DNA of 64,000 bases, taken from positions 1 to 64,000 of the forward strand of contig JAUYBL010000033.1 of the NCBI GenBank assembly GCA_030693065.1, read 5' to 3'. The first letter of the stretch is position 1; each line of letters opens with the position of its first letter. Origin of the DNA: Methylococcaceae bacterium (lineage in GTDB: Bacteria > Pseudomonadota > Gammaproteobacteria > Methylococcales > Methylomonadaceae). The notes under the pieces were generated by a model. That model did not search any database, was not told the DNA's origin, and worked only from the letters and a program-made list of their open reading frames with translations. The position numbers and the translations under genes were made by a program. This document shows, piece by piece, positions 44,481 through 52,566 of this stretch.

Positions 44481-45229
44481 AGGTCAAATACCGCAGTTAG
44501 TGGTGCGTGATCGGACAAGTTATGCCAAGGGGCATTTGCCAATTTACTGCAGGAAAGCGGCGAAAGCCCACGGTAATAAATTCTATCCATCGGTAGCAAT
44601 GGCAGCCAAGAAGGGAAGGTGCGCGCATAACGGCCATGAAATTGTAAAAACGCCTCCTCTAAACCCAGTTGATCATGAAAATGTCGTTCGATTTGTTTAC
44701 GCCAATCATTAAAATCACCTGCCACAATTAACGGGGCATCATGCGGCACATGATTATCTATGCGTTCACACAATTGCACAGCTTGTTGCCCTCGCTCGGA
44801 ACCGGTTAAGCCAAAATGTAAACAGACCACATGCACCGCTAAATCGTTGTGCGGCAACCGTATAACTGCATGCAAAAGGCTTCGACTAGCCCAGGAATAG
44901 GGTGATACGTTGATATTGTCCCAGCTTTCAATGGGATATTTGCTAAGGATAGCGTTACCGTGATGACCGCTACGATGTGTCACATTTTTGCCATAAGCAA
45001 AAAACGGCCATACGCCTTCAGCAATAAATTCAATATGCGAACATTCCGGCCAACCCGCTATTTTTTGCTGGTGTTTTTGATGCTCACCTTGCATTTCTTG
45101 CAGCAACAACACATCGGCATTCGTTGTGATTAATGCTTCTTTAATTTGATGTAACACAAAACGACGGTTGCCGGAGTTAAAGCCTTTGTGGATGTTGTAG
45201 GTTAATACTCGTAAGCCTGTGTCAGTCAT
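44477..45229 (-). CDS. Endonuclease/exonuclease/phosphatase (EEP) family hydrolase
   Basis: This 250-residue cytoplasmic EEP-fold protein resembles YbhP. The metal and catalytic motifs are all present: LTYNIHKGF, LLQEMQGE, VAGDFNDW and the final SDHAPLTA. In this operon it may be a phosphodiesterase acting on a lipid or lipid head group, as neutral sphingomyelinase-like members do, but nuclease activity cannot be excluded. It overlaps the downstream CDP-alcohol transferase by four bases. Confidence 0.9.
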   Translation of the reverse strand: MTDTGLRVLTYNIHKGFNSGNRRFVLHQIKEALITTNADVLLLQEMQGEHQKHQQKIAGWPECSHIEFIAEGVWPFFAYGKNVTHRSGHHGNAILSKYPIESWDNINVSPYSWASRSLLHAVIRLPHNDLAVHVVCLHFGLTGSERGQQAVQLCERIDNHVPHDAPLIVAGDFNDWRKQIERHFHDQLGLEEAFLQFHGRYARTFPSWLPLLPMDRIYYRGLSPLSCSKLANAPWHNLSDHAPLTAVFDL

Positions 45230-45249
45230 AAATACTCGTTTATTTGGGT

Positions 45250-45753
45250 CTAATAAGGCCGGTTACGAATGTGCCATTGGTAAAGAACGGGCGAAACAAA
45301 TTCCTCAAGTAGAAAAAAAACCAGCACTAGCAATAAAATGTCAGTTAAGCCTAAACCAAGTTGCTGTTTTAAAAACAAAGTAGGCAGTAAAGATTCAGGA
45401 ACTGTATCCAGTCCGCGTGCGTGACTACTTGGCGAGTAGCTCAACCGGCGCTTAATAAAGCTGCTTACGCAATCACCGAGCATGGTCAGCATGCCGAATA
45501 CTGCACCGATAATAAGATGCAAATCAAACAGCATAGCTACCGCGGCTGTTATTAGCATGGCTGAGCACACACCTCGCCAAGTTTTGCTATCACCCAATAA
45601 ACGCTTGTCATGTCTCAGTGTATAGCCAAAATCAACTGACCATGCCCAACGCTTACCCAATACAAGCGTTGCTAATACCGGCGCACCATTAGCGGCAAGC
45701 AGCAAAATTAGCGCCTGAAAGGAACAAGAGACACAAAATGACAATTCAATCAT
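45250..45753 (-). CDS. CDP-archaeol synthase-like (CarS/DUF46) membrane protein
   Basis: This 167-residue membrane protein has four hydrophobic segments. GDSKTWRG near residue 53 and TMLGDCVSSFIKRRL near residue 90 match the CarS/DUF46 family, which makes CDP-archaeol in archaea and is related to CdsA. Bacterial members have unknown substrates. It is the first gene of the operon with the EEP hydrolase and the CDP-alcohol transferase. A CTP-dependent activating step for that transferase is a reasonable inference. Confidence 0.8.
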   Translation of the reverse strand: MIELSFCVSCSFQALILLLAANGAPVLATLVLGKRWAWSVDFGYTLRHDKRLLGDSKTWRGVCSAMLITAAVAMLFDLHLIIGAVFGMLTMLGDCVSSFIKRRLSYSPSSHARGLDTVPESLLPTLFLKQQLGLGLTDILLLVLVFFLLEEFVSPVLYQWHIRNRPY

Positions 45754-45896
45754 AAGAAAATTTTTACATTGGCTCGCTATGCCGCATCGACCGAACTATT
45801 GACGATATTTACGCTATATAATGACAATATACAGCGTTTAAAAGACATGCTGTGAAGCGCATTGGTCTTAATCATTTAATTCAAGAGGATATTTTA

Positions 45897-46463
45897 GTGG
45901 CAAAGGCTGGAGATTTAAAAAGAGGTATGGTGGTTGAGATTAATGGCATACCACACGCAGTAAAAAGCGTTGATGTTAAAAGCCCGTCATCAAGAGGCGC
46001 ATCAACATTGTATAAAATTCGCTTTACTAATCTAAAGACCGGGCAAAAATTGGATGAGTCATTAAAAGGCGATGACTTTTTCAAGGATGCCGATTTAGTG
46101 CGGGCCAAGGTGCAGTTTTCATATATCGATGGCGACAATTACATCTTTATGAATTCGGAAGATTACACGCAATATAATTTGAGCCGCGAAGATTTGGAAG
46201 ATCAGGTCGGATATTTGACCGAAGGTCTGGAGGGCATTGTTGCGTTGTTAGTGGATGATGCACCGATGGCGATTGAGCTGCCGAGCTCCGTACAATTGGA
46301 AATTGTTGAAACGGCTCCAGCGCTTAAAGGTGCAACGGCATCAGGGCGTACCAAAACCGCTCGATTGACTACGGGAATTGAAATTCAGGTGCCGGAATAT
46401 TTGGAACCAGGCGAAGTGGTTAAGGTAAATACCGAAACCGGAAAATTCATGTCACGCGCTTAA
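45897..46463 (+). CDS. Elongation factor P-like protein EfpL (YeiP)
   Basis: This EF-P paralogue relieves ribosome stalling. From the GTG at 45897, with AAGAGGA upstream, it has 188 residues and starts MAKAGDLKRGMVVEING. The loop that holds the modified Lys in EF-P reads SPSSRGASTLYK, with an Arg at the tip as in YeiP/EfpL. It ends IQVPEYLEPGEVVKVN. The 15 residues upstream of the GTG are not family-like. It is followed by rlmG, 14 bases after the stop. Confidence 0.92.
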   Translation: MAKAGDLKRGMVVEINGIPHAVKSVDVKSPSSRGASTLYKIRFTNLKTGQKLDESLKGDDFFKDADLVRAKVQFSYIDGDNYIFMNSEDYTQYNLSREDLEDQVGYLTEGLEGIVALLVDDAPMAIELPSSVQLEIVETAPALKGATASGRTKTARLTTGIEIQVPEYLEPGEVVKVNTETGKFMSRA

Positions 46464-46477
46464 TATTGACAACTTGC

Positions 46478-47617
46478 ATGTCCGAATTGTTAGCGGTACC
46501 TCAAGGCGAGTTTGCACTAGACCGATTACCTAAACGACCTAAAGAAATGCTGCGGGCCTGGGATGCGGCAGACGAATATGTGCTTGAACATCTATCTGAG
46601 CAGCAACTCTTATCTGCAGATGCACGGATCTTAATCGTCAATGATACCTTTGGGGCGCTGGCTGTGGCGTTAAATGACTTTCAGCCCTCTGCTATGTCCG
46701 ATTCCTGGTTATCACAACAAGCAACTCGATTGAACCTCCAGATCAATAATTTGCCCGAAAACAGTGTCAAGCTGATCAACAGTCTTGAAGCACTAGAGGG
46801 CGTTTTTGATCTGGTGTTAATTAAAACGCCAAAAACCATGGCGCTATTGGAATATCAGTTAATTCGGTTACGCGACCACCTAACACTTACCAGCCAGATT
46901 ATTGTCGCGGGCATGATTAAAAACTTGCCTCCATCGGTTTGGAAATTAACAGAACGTTTAATCGGGCCGACGACAACATCGTTGGCAAGAAAAAAAGCTC
47001 GCCTAATTTTTTCCCAACCGGATGCCGGACTGACCATCCCTGCTAATCCTTATCCTGTAATTTATCAACTCGAAGGGACCCGCTATTCGATCAGCAACCA
47101 TGCCAATGTCTTCTCGCGAGATAGCCTAGACATCGGCACGCGCTTTTTCTTGCAGCATTTGCCTGTCAATCAAGATGCCAAAGACATAGTTGATTTGGGA
47201 TGCGGTAATGGCGTGGTCGGATTGATAGCCGCGACTAAAAATCCAGGCGCCACGCTCCATTTTGTTGACGAATCATTTATGGCGGTAGCGTCGGCGCAAG
47301 ATAATTTTTATCAAGGTGTGGGGCAGGGGCGTCAAGCCTCATTTCGTGTGGGTAATGGCCTAAGTGATTTTGCTAAAAAATCGGCTGATTTGATTTTATG
47401 TAACCCACCGTTTCATCAGCAACATACGATCGGCGACCAGATTGCACAAAGTATGTTCAGGCAAGCCAGAAACGTGTTGCGGCAAGGTGGTGAATTATGG
47501 GTAATTGGCAATCGACATTTAAACTATCATGCCGATCTTAAAACGTTATTTGGCAATTGCACTGTAGTAGCGGCTAATGCCAAATTTGTCATTTGGAAGG
47601 CACAGCTGAGGGAATAG
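46478..47617 (+). CDS. rlmG: 23S rRNA (guanine-1835-N2)-methyltransferase RlmG
   Basis: This enzyme is an RsmC/RlmG-type methyltransferase with a duplicated Rossmann fold. From the ATG at 46478 it has 379 residues. The N-terminal domain is degenerate for SAM (LQAW-like LRAWDAADEYVLEHL). The C-terminal domain has IVDLGCGNGVVGLIA and the catalytic ADLILCNPPFHQ. HaVTDQIA-type HTIGDQIAQSMF follows. It is probably co-transcribed with the EF-P paralogue and is followed by a hairpin. Confidence 0.92.
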   Translation: MSELLAVPQGEFALDRLPKRPKEMLRAWDAADEYVLEHLSEQQLLSADARILIVNDTFGALAVALNDFQPSAMSDSWLSQQATRLNLQINNLPENSVKLINSLEALEGVFDLVLIKTPKTMALLEYQLIRLRDHLTLTSQIIVAGMIKNLPPSVWKLTERLIGPTTTSLARKKARLIFSQPDAGLTIPANPYPVIYQLEGTRYSISNHANVFSRDSLDIGTRFFLQHLPVNQDAKDIVDLGCGNGVVGLIAATKNPGATLHFVDESFMAVASAQDNFYQGVGQGRQASFRVGNGLSDFAKKSADLILCNPPFHQQHTIGDQIAQSMFRQARNVLRQGGELWVIGNRHLNYHADLKTLFGNCTVVAANAKFVIWKAQLRE

Positions 47618-47626
47618 TTAAAAAAA

Positions 47627-47657
47627 ATCCCGGTAATCTTAATAAGGTTACCGGGAT
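47627..47657. terminator. Hairpin between rlmG and a convergent small gene
   Basis: ATCCCGGTAA and TTACCGGGAT form a 10-bp stem with an 11-base loop, nine bases after the rlmG stop. An A run lies on the left, so on the minus strand it is followed by a T run; it can serve the small membrane-protein gene at 47715-47867. Confidence 0.75.
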
Positions 47658-47714
47658 AAAACAAACAAGACGGGAGCGTCGATGTTTGTGTCAATACCAG
47701 GAGGTGGTAAACAG

Positions 47715-47867
47715 TTACTGGTGCAGCTTAGAACTTGAAAATATGTTGCTTAATACCGCTGCACTTGCAAATAAAACAGTTGAAACAATAAATTCGCCCG
47801 ACATAAACCCAAACATGCCGAGGATAAATATCAGACTGATTAAAATATCTCTTTGGAATGCGTTCAT
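47715..47867 (-). CDS. 50-residue single/double-helix membrane protein
   Basis: The peptide starts MNAFQRDILISLIFILGMFG and continues FMSGEFIVSTVLFASAAVLS, then ends FSSSKLHQ. It has two hydrophobic stretches around a GFMSGEF turn, typical of a small inner-membrane protein. The ribosome site AAAGGA lies eight bases before the ATG. A strong promoter (TTGTCA, 17 bases, TATAGT) lies 46 bases further up, and a hairpin with a T run lies after the stop. Function is unknown. It is a short gene that length cutoffs would miss. Confidence 0.7.
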   Translation of the reverse strand: MNAFQRDILISLIFILGMFGFMSGEFIVSTVLFASAAVLSNIFSSSKLHQ

Positions 47868-47913
47868 TTTGTTAATCCTTTAAAAAGATTGGGATGAAAT
47901 CGATTACGGGTTA

Positions 47914-47942
47914 ACTATAAAACCATAGTTATTTATTGACAA
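47914..47942 (-). promoter_or_regulatory. Sigma-70-like promoter with an embedded dyad
   Basis: On the minus strand it reads TTGTCA, 17 bases, TATAGT. AACTAT and ATAGTT form an inverted repeat around the -10 and spacer edge (AACTATGGTTTTATAGTT), which could be an operator. It drives the small membrane-protein gene. Confidence 0.65.
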
Positions 47943-48017
47943 TAGCAGCAAATATTGATTTATAGTTTCCTTATTAGGAATAATACGTAATTGCTATTGA
48001 TTTAGAGGTGTTGCGAG

Positions 48018-48043
48018 GGCGATGCTGAGGAAGTAGCATCGCC
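48018..48043. terminator. Hairpin after the exported-protein gene
   Basis: GGCGATGCT and AGCATCGCC pair with an eight-base loop. It lies 27 bases beyond the stop of the minus-strand exported-protein gene. There is no T run, so its termination strength is uncertain. Confidence 0.5.
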
Positions 48044-48069
48044 GATATGTCGTTTTAGTGATTGGGGTT

Positions 48070-48495
48070 TTAATTGCCGCAACCACCCGCACTTATTGGT
48101 TTTAATGTGGCGCTAACGTCTAGCGCACCATTGGTACATAGATCATATTGACGCTGACCAGTTTGATGCAAGGTATAGCAATATCTGCCAGCATTAGCGT
48201 AGTCATAACATACCTCTTCTTTTTTCGCAGCGCCTTGTCCAGTCACATTTACTGACCAGCTACCTACTTTGGATCTAGGATCGACTGGGTCATTTGGACC
48301 TTTTTTGTAATCCCATAACGTACCGTCTTTGTTATGCTCCTCTTGCCATTTATCACCGTTGCCCTTGGTTGCGCAGACTGTCTGACCTGTCAATATTTTC
48401 GATAAATTTTTCGTAGGTGGTGTGTTGCAATCAGCTATTGCTTCTCCAGCAATAGCTGTTAATAAGACACCTGCTACGATAATCATGTGCTTCAT
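48070..48495 (-). CDS. Exported Cys-containing protein of unknown function
   Basis: The protein has 141 residues with a Sec signal peptide (MKHMIIVAGVLLTAIAGEAIA). The mature part has six cysteines (DCNTPP, TVCATKGNG, EEVCYDYANAGRYCYTLHQ, LCTNGA, GGCGN). It also has a WQEEHNKDGTLWDYKKG region, suggesting a disulphide-stabilised periplasmic or secreted fold. No family was recognised. It is monocistronic, with a hairpin downstream. Confidence 0.7.
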   Translation of the reverse strand: MKHMIIVAGVLLTAIAGEAIADCNTPPTKNLSKILTGQTVCATKGNGDKWQEEHNKDGTLWDYKKGPNDPVDPRSKVGSWSVNVTGQGAAKKEEVCYDYANAGRYCYTLHQTGQRQYDLCTNGALDVSATLKPISAGGCGN

Positions 48496-48855
48496 GTTGT
48501 TAACTCCGAAATTAGGTTATAAATTAAACAAAAAAGTACCAAATACCGCTTAAATTCAAATGGTTTAAACGTGGCTAGCATAGCAGTTGACCTGCGTAGT
48601 TGCCAACAAACAAGGCTAAAGCTTAGGGCAAACGCATTAAAAACCTATTACAAACAAAACGCTAAAAACTATACTTTAGGAATTTAATTGGAGAACAGTT
48701 TGCTAATGGGTTAAATCTGTAGCTTGGCATGAATATCGACACCAGACCCTACCTTATTTTCTAGGTACAACAATAATTATTTAACATAATATACATTATG
48801 CGCAGTTATAGGTGGTAATAATGGAACCCCGCCTTCCGGCTATCCGGTGCGTCAA
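48496..48855. other. AT-rich intergenic stretch, no gene recognised
   Basis: I see no gene, repeat core or tRNA here. AT-rich DNA (about 48640-48800) is followed by a GC-richer segment, CCGCCTTCCGGCTATCCGG, that borders the broken RES-toxin sequence. That change in composition may mark an old junction. Confidence 0.35.
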
Positions 48856-49070
48856 TCAGCCCGTGTTGGGTGCGCCTGGGTCGATTAATAGTGTACGAAT
48901 GGCTTGAGTTGGGTACTGACCAGTTTCATCAAACAAACCGTATCCATGTGGGTAGCAGATCATCTGATAGAGGCACGTAGTTGGATTCAATCTAGGTTGA
49001 TTGAATTGGCCGCCTTGTTGCTTGGCACTATTGCCAGATAAAGCATCGTAAGACCACACCGGTAAACAGG
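48856..49070 (-). pseudogene. RES-domain toxin remnant
   Basis: Directly after the antitoxin stop, the minus strand reads WSYDALSGNSAKQQGGQFN, matching the start of RES-domain toxins (LSGxxAxxxGGRFNP). Similarity is lost after about 40 residues (RLNPTTCLYQM). The expected start codon and first residues lie in another frame (ITISLFTGV), so a frameshift separates them. RES toxins are about 150 residues and degrade NAD+. The remainder is gone. Confidence 0.6.
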
Positions 49071-49083
49071 CTAATGGTTATCG

Positions 49084-49452
49084 TCAAGCGTAACCACCAT
49101 CAGCGATTCGCGCTAGATAGGCTTTTACAGCCTCTGTACGGCCTTCTTTGACCAGATCCTCTGCAGTTTTATCGTTCAAGTGTTGCGAACGAAACCAGGC
49201 AAATGCACGCCCTACTCCACCGGACCATTCCAATACTCGGTTGATGATTTCTACTGTATCTCTTAAGCGTGCTTGTGTAGAACGACTTTTACTTCGAGAA
49301 CTATTAGAAACAGAATCACAGGACAAGCCGATAACCTCGGCAAGATCATTTTGAGTAATGTGTAATACCTTAGCCAAGGTTTTGGCAGCAATAAACCCTT
49401 CGTCTGAAATAACTTGATGCAGAAAACCATTGCTAGCCATAATAGCATCCAT
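49084..49452 (-). CDS. Xre/MbcA/ParS-type antitoxin (DUF2384)
   Basis: The protein has 122 residues from the ATG at 49452, preceded by AAGGTCAG. An N-terminal helix-turn-helix region (LAKVLHITQNDLAEVIGLS) is followed by the DUF2384 domain (RVLEWSGGVGRAFAWFRSQ, TAEDLVKEGRTEAVKAYLAR, IADGGYA). It would neutralise a RES-type toxin encoded immediately downstream, but that toxin is broken here. The antitoxin itself looks intact, so this is an orphaned antitoxin. Confidence 0.88.
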   Translation of the reverse strand: MDAIMASNGFLHQVISDEGFIAAKTLAKVLHITQNDLAEVIGLSCDSVSNSSRSKSRSTQARLRDTVEIINRVLEWSGGVGRAFAWFRSQHLNDKTAEDLVKEGRTEAVKAYLARIADGGYA

Positions 49453-49681
49453 AGCTGACCTTATAATGGTGCAAATTATAGGGCATCTCAAACTAACTAC
49501 CCCTATTTATGCACGGTAAATTTGATAGCTAATTTTCATCAGCTCCTTGGCAATATCGTCCAAATATCGCATATGGACCTTTGCCAAAGAGAAATTGCCG
49601 TTACGAAGAGATCCTAGCTTCCCTATCTCATGTCGTCTGTTCCCGTGAGGAAGTAGACGCCTTTGCTTCATGATTTTCAGG

Positions 49682-50458
49682 CTAACCAAGCGTGAGAATA
49701 CGCGGCCTCAATGGCATAACTTGAGAAATTTCAGGAAACAAACGATCGGATTCCTTTTTAACCACGTGGTAGCATTCGCAGACCCGCTCTTCTAATCCCG
49801 GCCGGTTCAGCACAGTAATATGACCACGTCGGTAATTAATCAACCCCGCTATCTGTAATGTCCTGGCTGCTTCAGTAATGCTTTCGCGGCGCACACCGAG
49901 CATATGAGCAATTAATTCCTGGGTTATGTTCAACTCATACGAAGGGAGCCGGTCAAGGCACATTAGCAAAAAACGACACAGATGTTGATCTATGGAATGA
50001 TGCCGGTTGCAAACCACAGTTTGTGCCATCTGAGTAATCAGGACATGGATATAACGCAGTAATATATGTAGCAGCGCGCCGCCGTGATTACCCTCCATCC
50101 GCTCAAATTCCCTAAGTAGCGGATATTCACGGAGCCGGTATGCATAGCCCGCACTAAGCACTACCGCCCGGTTAGGCATGGTTTCGCCCCCCATCAACAA
50201 GGCGACCCCTAAAATTCCCTCATTGCCAACCATCGCGATTTCTGCCGACGCGCCATTTTCCATAACATACAGCAGCGATACGATACAAGTCGTGGGGAAA
50301 TATGCATAACGCAGCTTCTCCCCGGACTCGTAAAGGACTTCACCAAGCGGCATTGGCACCAGTTCCAGGAGTGGCAACAGATGCTCATATTCGACTACCG
50401 GTAGGGCGTTGATAAGATGGTTTTGCCGAGGACTGCTTTTAAGTTCCGTCTGAATCAT
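49682..50458 (-). CDS. Crp/Fnr family transcriptional regulator
   Basis: This 258-residue regulator has an N-terminal cyclic-nucleotide-binding-like beta-roll (LGEVLYESGEKLRYAYFPTT, AEIAMVGNEGILGVALLMGG). A long dimer helix and a C-terminal winged helix-turn-helix (ITQELIAHMLGVRRESITEA) follow. It lacks the Fnr cysteine cluster, and the cAMP-binding residues are not evident, so the signal is unknown. It is divergent from the radical SAM gene, 384 bases away. A dyad CTGTA-GCG-TACAG lies in that region and could be its target. Confidence 0.88.
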   Translation of the reverse strand: MIQTELKSSPRQNHLINALPVVEYEHLLPLLELVPMPLGEVLYESGEKLRYAYFPTTCIVSLLYVMENGASAEIAMVGNEGILGVALLMGGETMPNRAVVLSAGYAYRLREYPLLREFERMEGNHGGALLHILLRYIHVLITQMAQTVVCNRHHSIDQHLCRFLLMCLDRLPSYELNITQELIAHMLGVRRESITEAARTLQIAGLINYRRGHITVLNRPGLEERVCECYHVVKKESDRLFPEISQVMPLRPRILTLG

Positions 50459-50842
50459 CTTTAGGTGTTGGTCAACATTGCACGGTCTCTCCAGTAGGGT
50501 TAAACGGACAATTCCAGGATAAACAAGCGGGAGAACGTTATAACAATATTTTTATTGAGCGGATATTCGTAGAACTACGCATAAATAGGTCGATATTAAA
50601 AGCTAGCCATTACCAACAAATCCGCAAAAATCTAGCCGATACTGCAACTCAAGGCGTTCTCCAATAATTCATTGCACTTACTCACTGTCCACAAAATCGA
50701 CAGCATATGTAATCTTCCTTATGTTCTGTAGCGTACAGACAATGCCCACTCTTGCTATTAGGCTTTGCCTGGGCAAAAAACTTAAACACATAGAAACAGT
50801 GTCTAGTGTTTCGATATTTCCGTATACGAATAGGACATCCCC
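50459..50842. other. Divergent regulatory region before the radical SAM gene
   Basis: No gene is supported in these 384 bases. They hold the dyad at 50726-50738 and AT-rich DNA compatible with promoters in both directions, but I cannot define -35/-10 pairs with confidence. Confidence 0.4.
50726..50738. promoter_or_regulatory. Dyad CTGTA-GCG-TACAG, candidate operator
   Basis: Perfect 5-bp arms flank GCG. The 12 bases TAGCGTACAGAC from its centre also occur in the dyad at 53559-53576, before the TRL-like gene. It lies 105 bases upstream of the radical SAM start codon and 268 bases from the Crp-like gene start. Confidence 0.5.
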
Positions 50843-52273
50843 ATGGCTAGAACTCGACGCATCCATTTGATTAATCCGAGGGCGGATACCTTTGCTACCC
50901 GGCCACTATTTTTTGGCAAAGCGCTTTACTCACCCGTTGCGGGGCTACTCGCCGTGGCAGCACTGATCCCAAAAAATGATTATGAAATTATTCTGACTGA
51001 CGAAAATATCGAATCCATAGATTTCGACTTGAAGGTCGATATGGTAGGCATCTCCGCGATGACATCTTATGTGAACCGAGGTTACGAGATTGCCGACGCC
51101 TTCCGGGCGCGCGGCATACCTGTAATTATGGGCGGCGTACATGTCAGTTATTTGCCCCAGGAGGCGCTTAAACATGCTGATGCGGTGGTAATTGGGGAAG
51201 CTGAGCTGGTCATGGACAAGGTTCTCGACGATCTACGCCACGGCCAATTAAATGGCATCTATAAGGCCGAAAACCTGCATTCGATGGTCGGAATGCCGAT
51301 CCCTCGGCAAGGATTGCTGAAGAGCAACCGCTACATCAACAAGGGATTTGTCCAGACTTCACGCGGCTGCCATCACGGTTGCACCTTTTGCGCCGAACCC
51401 ACCATGTATGGCCTGCGCTTTCGTTACCGGCCCGTTGCTGATCTAATCGCTGAGATAGAACACATGGATGAACGAATGATTTTGCTTAACGACGCCGACT
51501 TTTTCGGTACGCCGAAACGGGCTATGGAAGTGATGAAGGCATTTAAGGGGCGTGGCTTGAAATGGCAAGCGGCTGTTAACAGTCGCGATGCCCACGACGA
51601 ACGTTTGCTGGAACTGGCGGCGGAAAGCGGTTGTTTTATGCTGTCCATCGGCTTCGAGTCCATCTCTAAGCAAACTCTACGTAATGTCCATAAGTGCCAG
51701 AACAATCCCGATTCTTATCATGAATTGGTCGAAAAATTGCACCGATACGGCATTATGGCACTTGGCCTATTTATCTTCGGCTTTGAAGGTGATGAACCGT
51801 CAGTGTTCGACGAAACCCTAAAGTTCAATATCGACGCCAAATTCGACATGTGCGGCTATTCGCTATTAACCCCCTATCCGGGCACCATCAACTGGTTTGA
51901 GATGATGCGGCGCAAGCAGATTGTCTCCTTTGATTGGAATAAATACGATCAATCCCACATTGTTTTCAAACCAGCTGGGCTTTCGGCCGATCAACTCTAT
52001 CGCGGATATTTGGACACCTATGACGGCTTTTATACCTTGCCGTCGATGCTGCGCCGCTTTCCATGGGACGGCTCGCGCAATCGTTCGAACTGGAGTATCT
52101 ACAACGCTTTTTTTCGTAAAGGTGGTGTCGTGACCCGCGACTTCGATCAGTTGGTCGCCAGGCCGACGCCAGAACCTGAATTCGCGGCTATGCCGCCATT
52201 AATGCCGCAAAAAGCAGAGTGGCGAGAGCTAGTGATGGGGGCACAACAGCAAGTCAGCGATAGCGGCTTCTGA
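50843..52273 (+). CDS. B12-binding-domain radical SAM protein
   Basis: The protein has 476 residues. The first 150 form a cobalamin-binding-like Rossmann domain (INPRADTFATRPLFFGK, VDMVGISAMTSYV, VIMGGVHVSYLPQEAL). It lacks the DxHxxG lower-ligand motif, as many of these do. The radical SAM core follows with SRGCHHGCTFCAEP (CxxxCxxC near residues 175-182). LFIFGFEGDEPSVFDET and YSLLTPYPGTINWFEMM match DUF4070-like members that methylate or modify lipids and natural products. The reaction is unknown. The ribosome site TAGGACA precedes the ATG. Confidence 0.9.
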   Translation: MARTRRIHLINPRADTFATRPLFFGKALYSPVAGLLAVAALIPKNDYEIILTDENIESIDFDLKVDMVGISAMTSYVNRGYEIADAFRARGIPVIMGGVHVSYLPQEALKHADAVVIGEAELVMDKVLDDLRHGQLNGIYKAENLHSMVGMPIPRQGLLKSNRYINKGFVQTSRGCHHGCTFCAEPTMYGLRFRYRPVADLIAEIEHMDERMILLNDADFFGTPKRAMEVMKAFKGRGLKWQAAVNSRDAHDERLLELAAESGCFMLSIGFESISKQTLRNVHKCQNNPDSYHELVEKLHRYGIMALGLFIFGFEGDEPSVFDETLKFNIDAKFDMCGYSLLTPYPGTINWFEMMRRKQIVSFDWNKYDQSHIVFKPAGLSADQLYRGYLDTYDGFYTLPSMLRRFPWDGSRNRSNWSIYNAFFRKGGVVTRDFDQLVARPTPEPEFAAMPPLMPQKAEWRELVMGAQQQVSDSGF

Positions 52274-52414
52274 ATAAATTTATACGTCGTACTTTTTGGT
52301 ACTTTGAGCAATGTGACCGAAGATTTTTACCTTACCCTGACATAGGCTAGATAGCCGCCCGTACTTTCTACACGTGCTTGTTTGCTTAGTTCGGCTGATT
52401 CGAAAGACTAGAAG

Positions 52415-52566
52415 AGGGCTCTAAAAATTGCACTTCGACTATTCGACAAGCTCACAGCTCAGTACCCACAGGGTATAAATGCGAACGGTGGTTCGATTAA
52501 ATCAATAACTTATCAGTTCGTGCTGAGCCTGTCGAAGCATGAATGGATAATTTTTAGAGGTTCCCT
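52415..52566. repeat. MITE-like repeat, complete 152-bp copy
   Basis: The ends AGGGCTCTAAAAATTG and AATTTTTAGAGGTTCCCT are imperfect inverted repeats. The core CTTCGACTATTCGACAAGCT and GCTGAGCCTGTCGAAGCATG is typical of the family. The right end holds the stop codon of the diguanylate cyclase gene. The rest of the 291-base gap shows no gene. Confidence 0.85.

Noticed and set aside
45799-45822. Promoter TTGACG ... TATAAT before the EF-P paralogue
   Set aside because: The spacing is only 12 bases, too short for a sigma-70 promoter; the TATAAT may still be part of one with a poor -35.
47593-47883. 96-codon plus-strand frame after rlmG
   Set aside because: It overlaps the rlmG end, crosses the terminator hairpin and is antisense to the better supported 50-residue gene.
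49507-49689. 60-codon minus-strand frame overlapping the end of the Crp-like gene
   Set aside because: No ribosome site independent of the upstream coding sequence, and no recognisable similarity; possible but unsupported.
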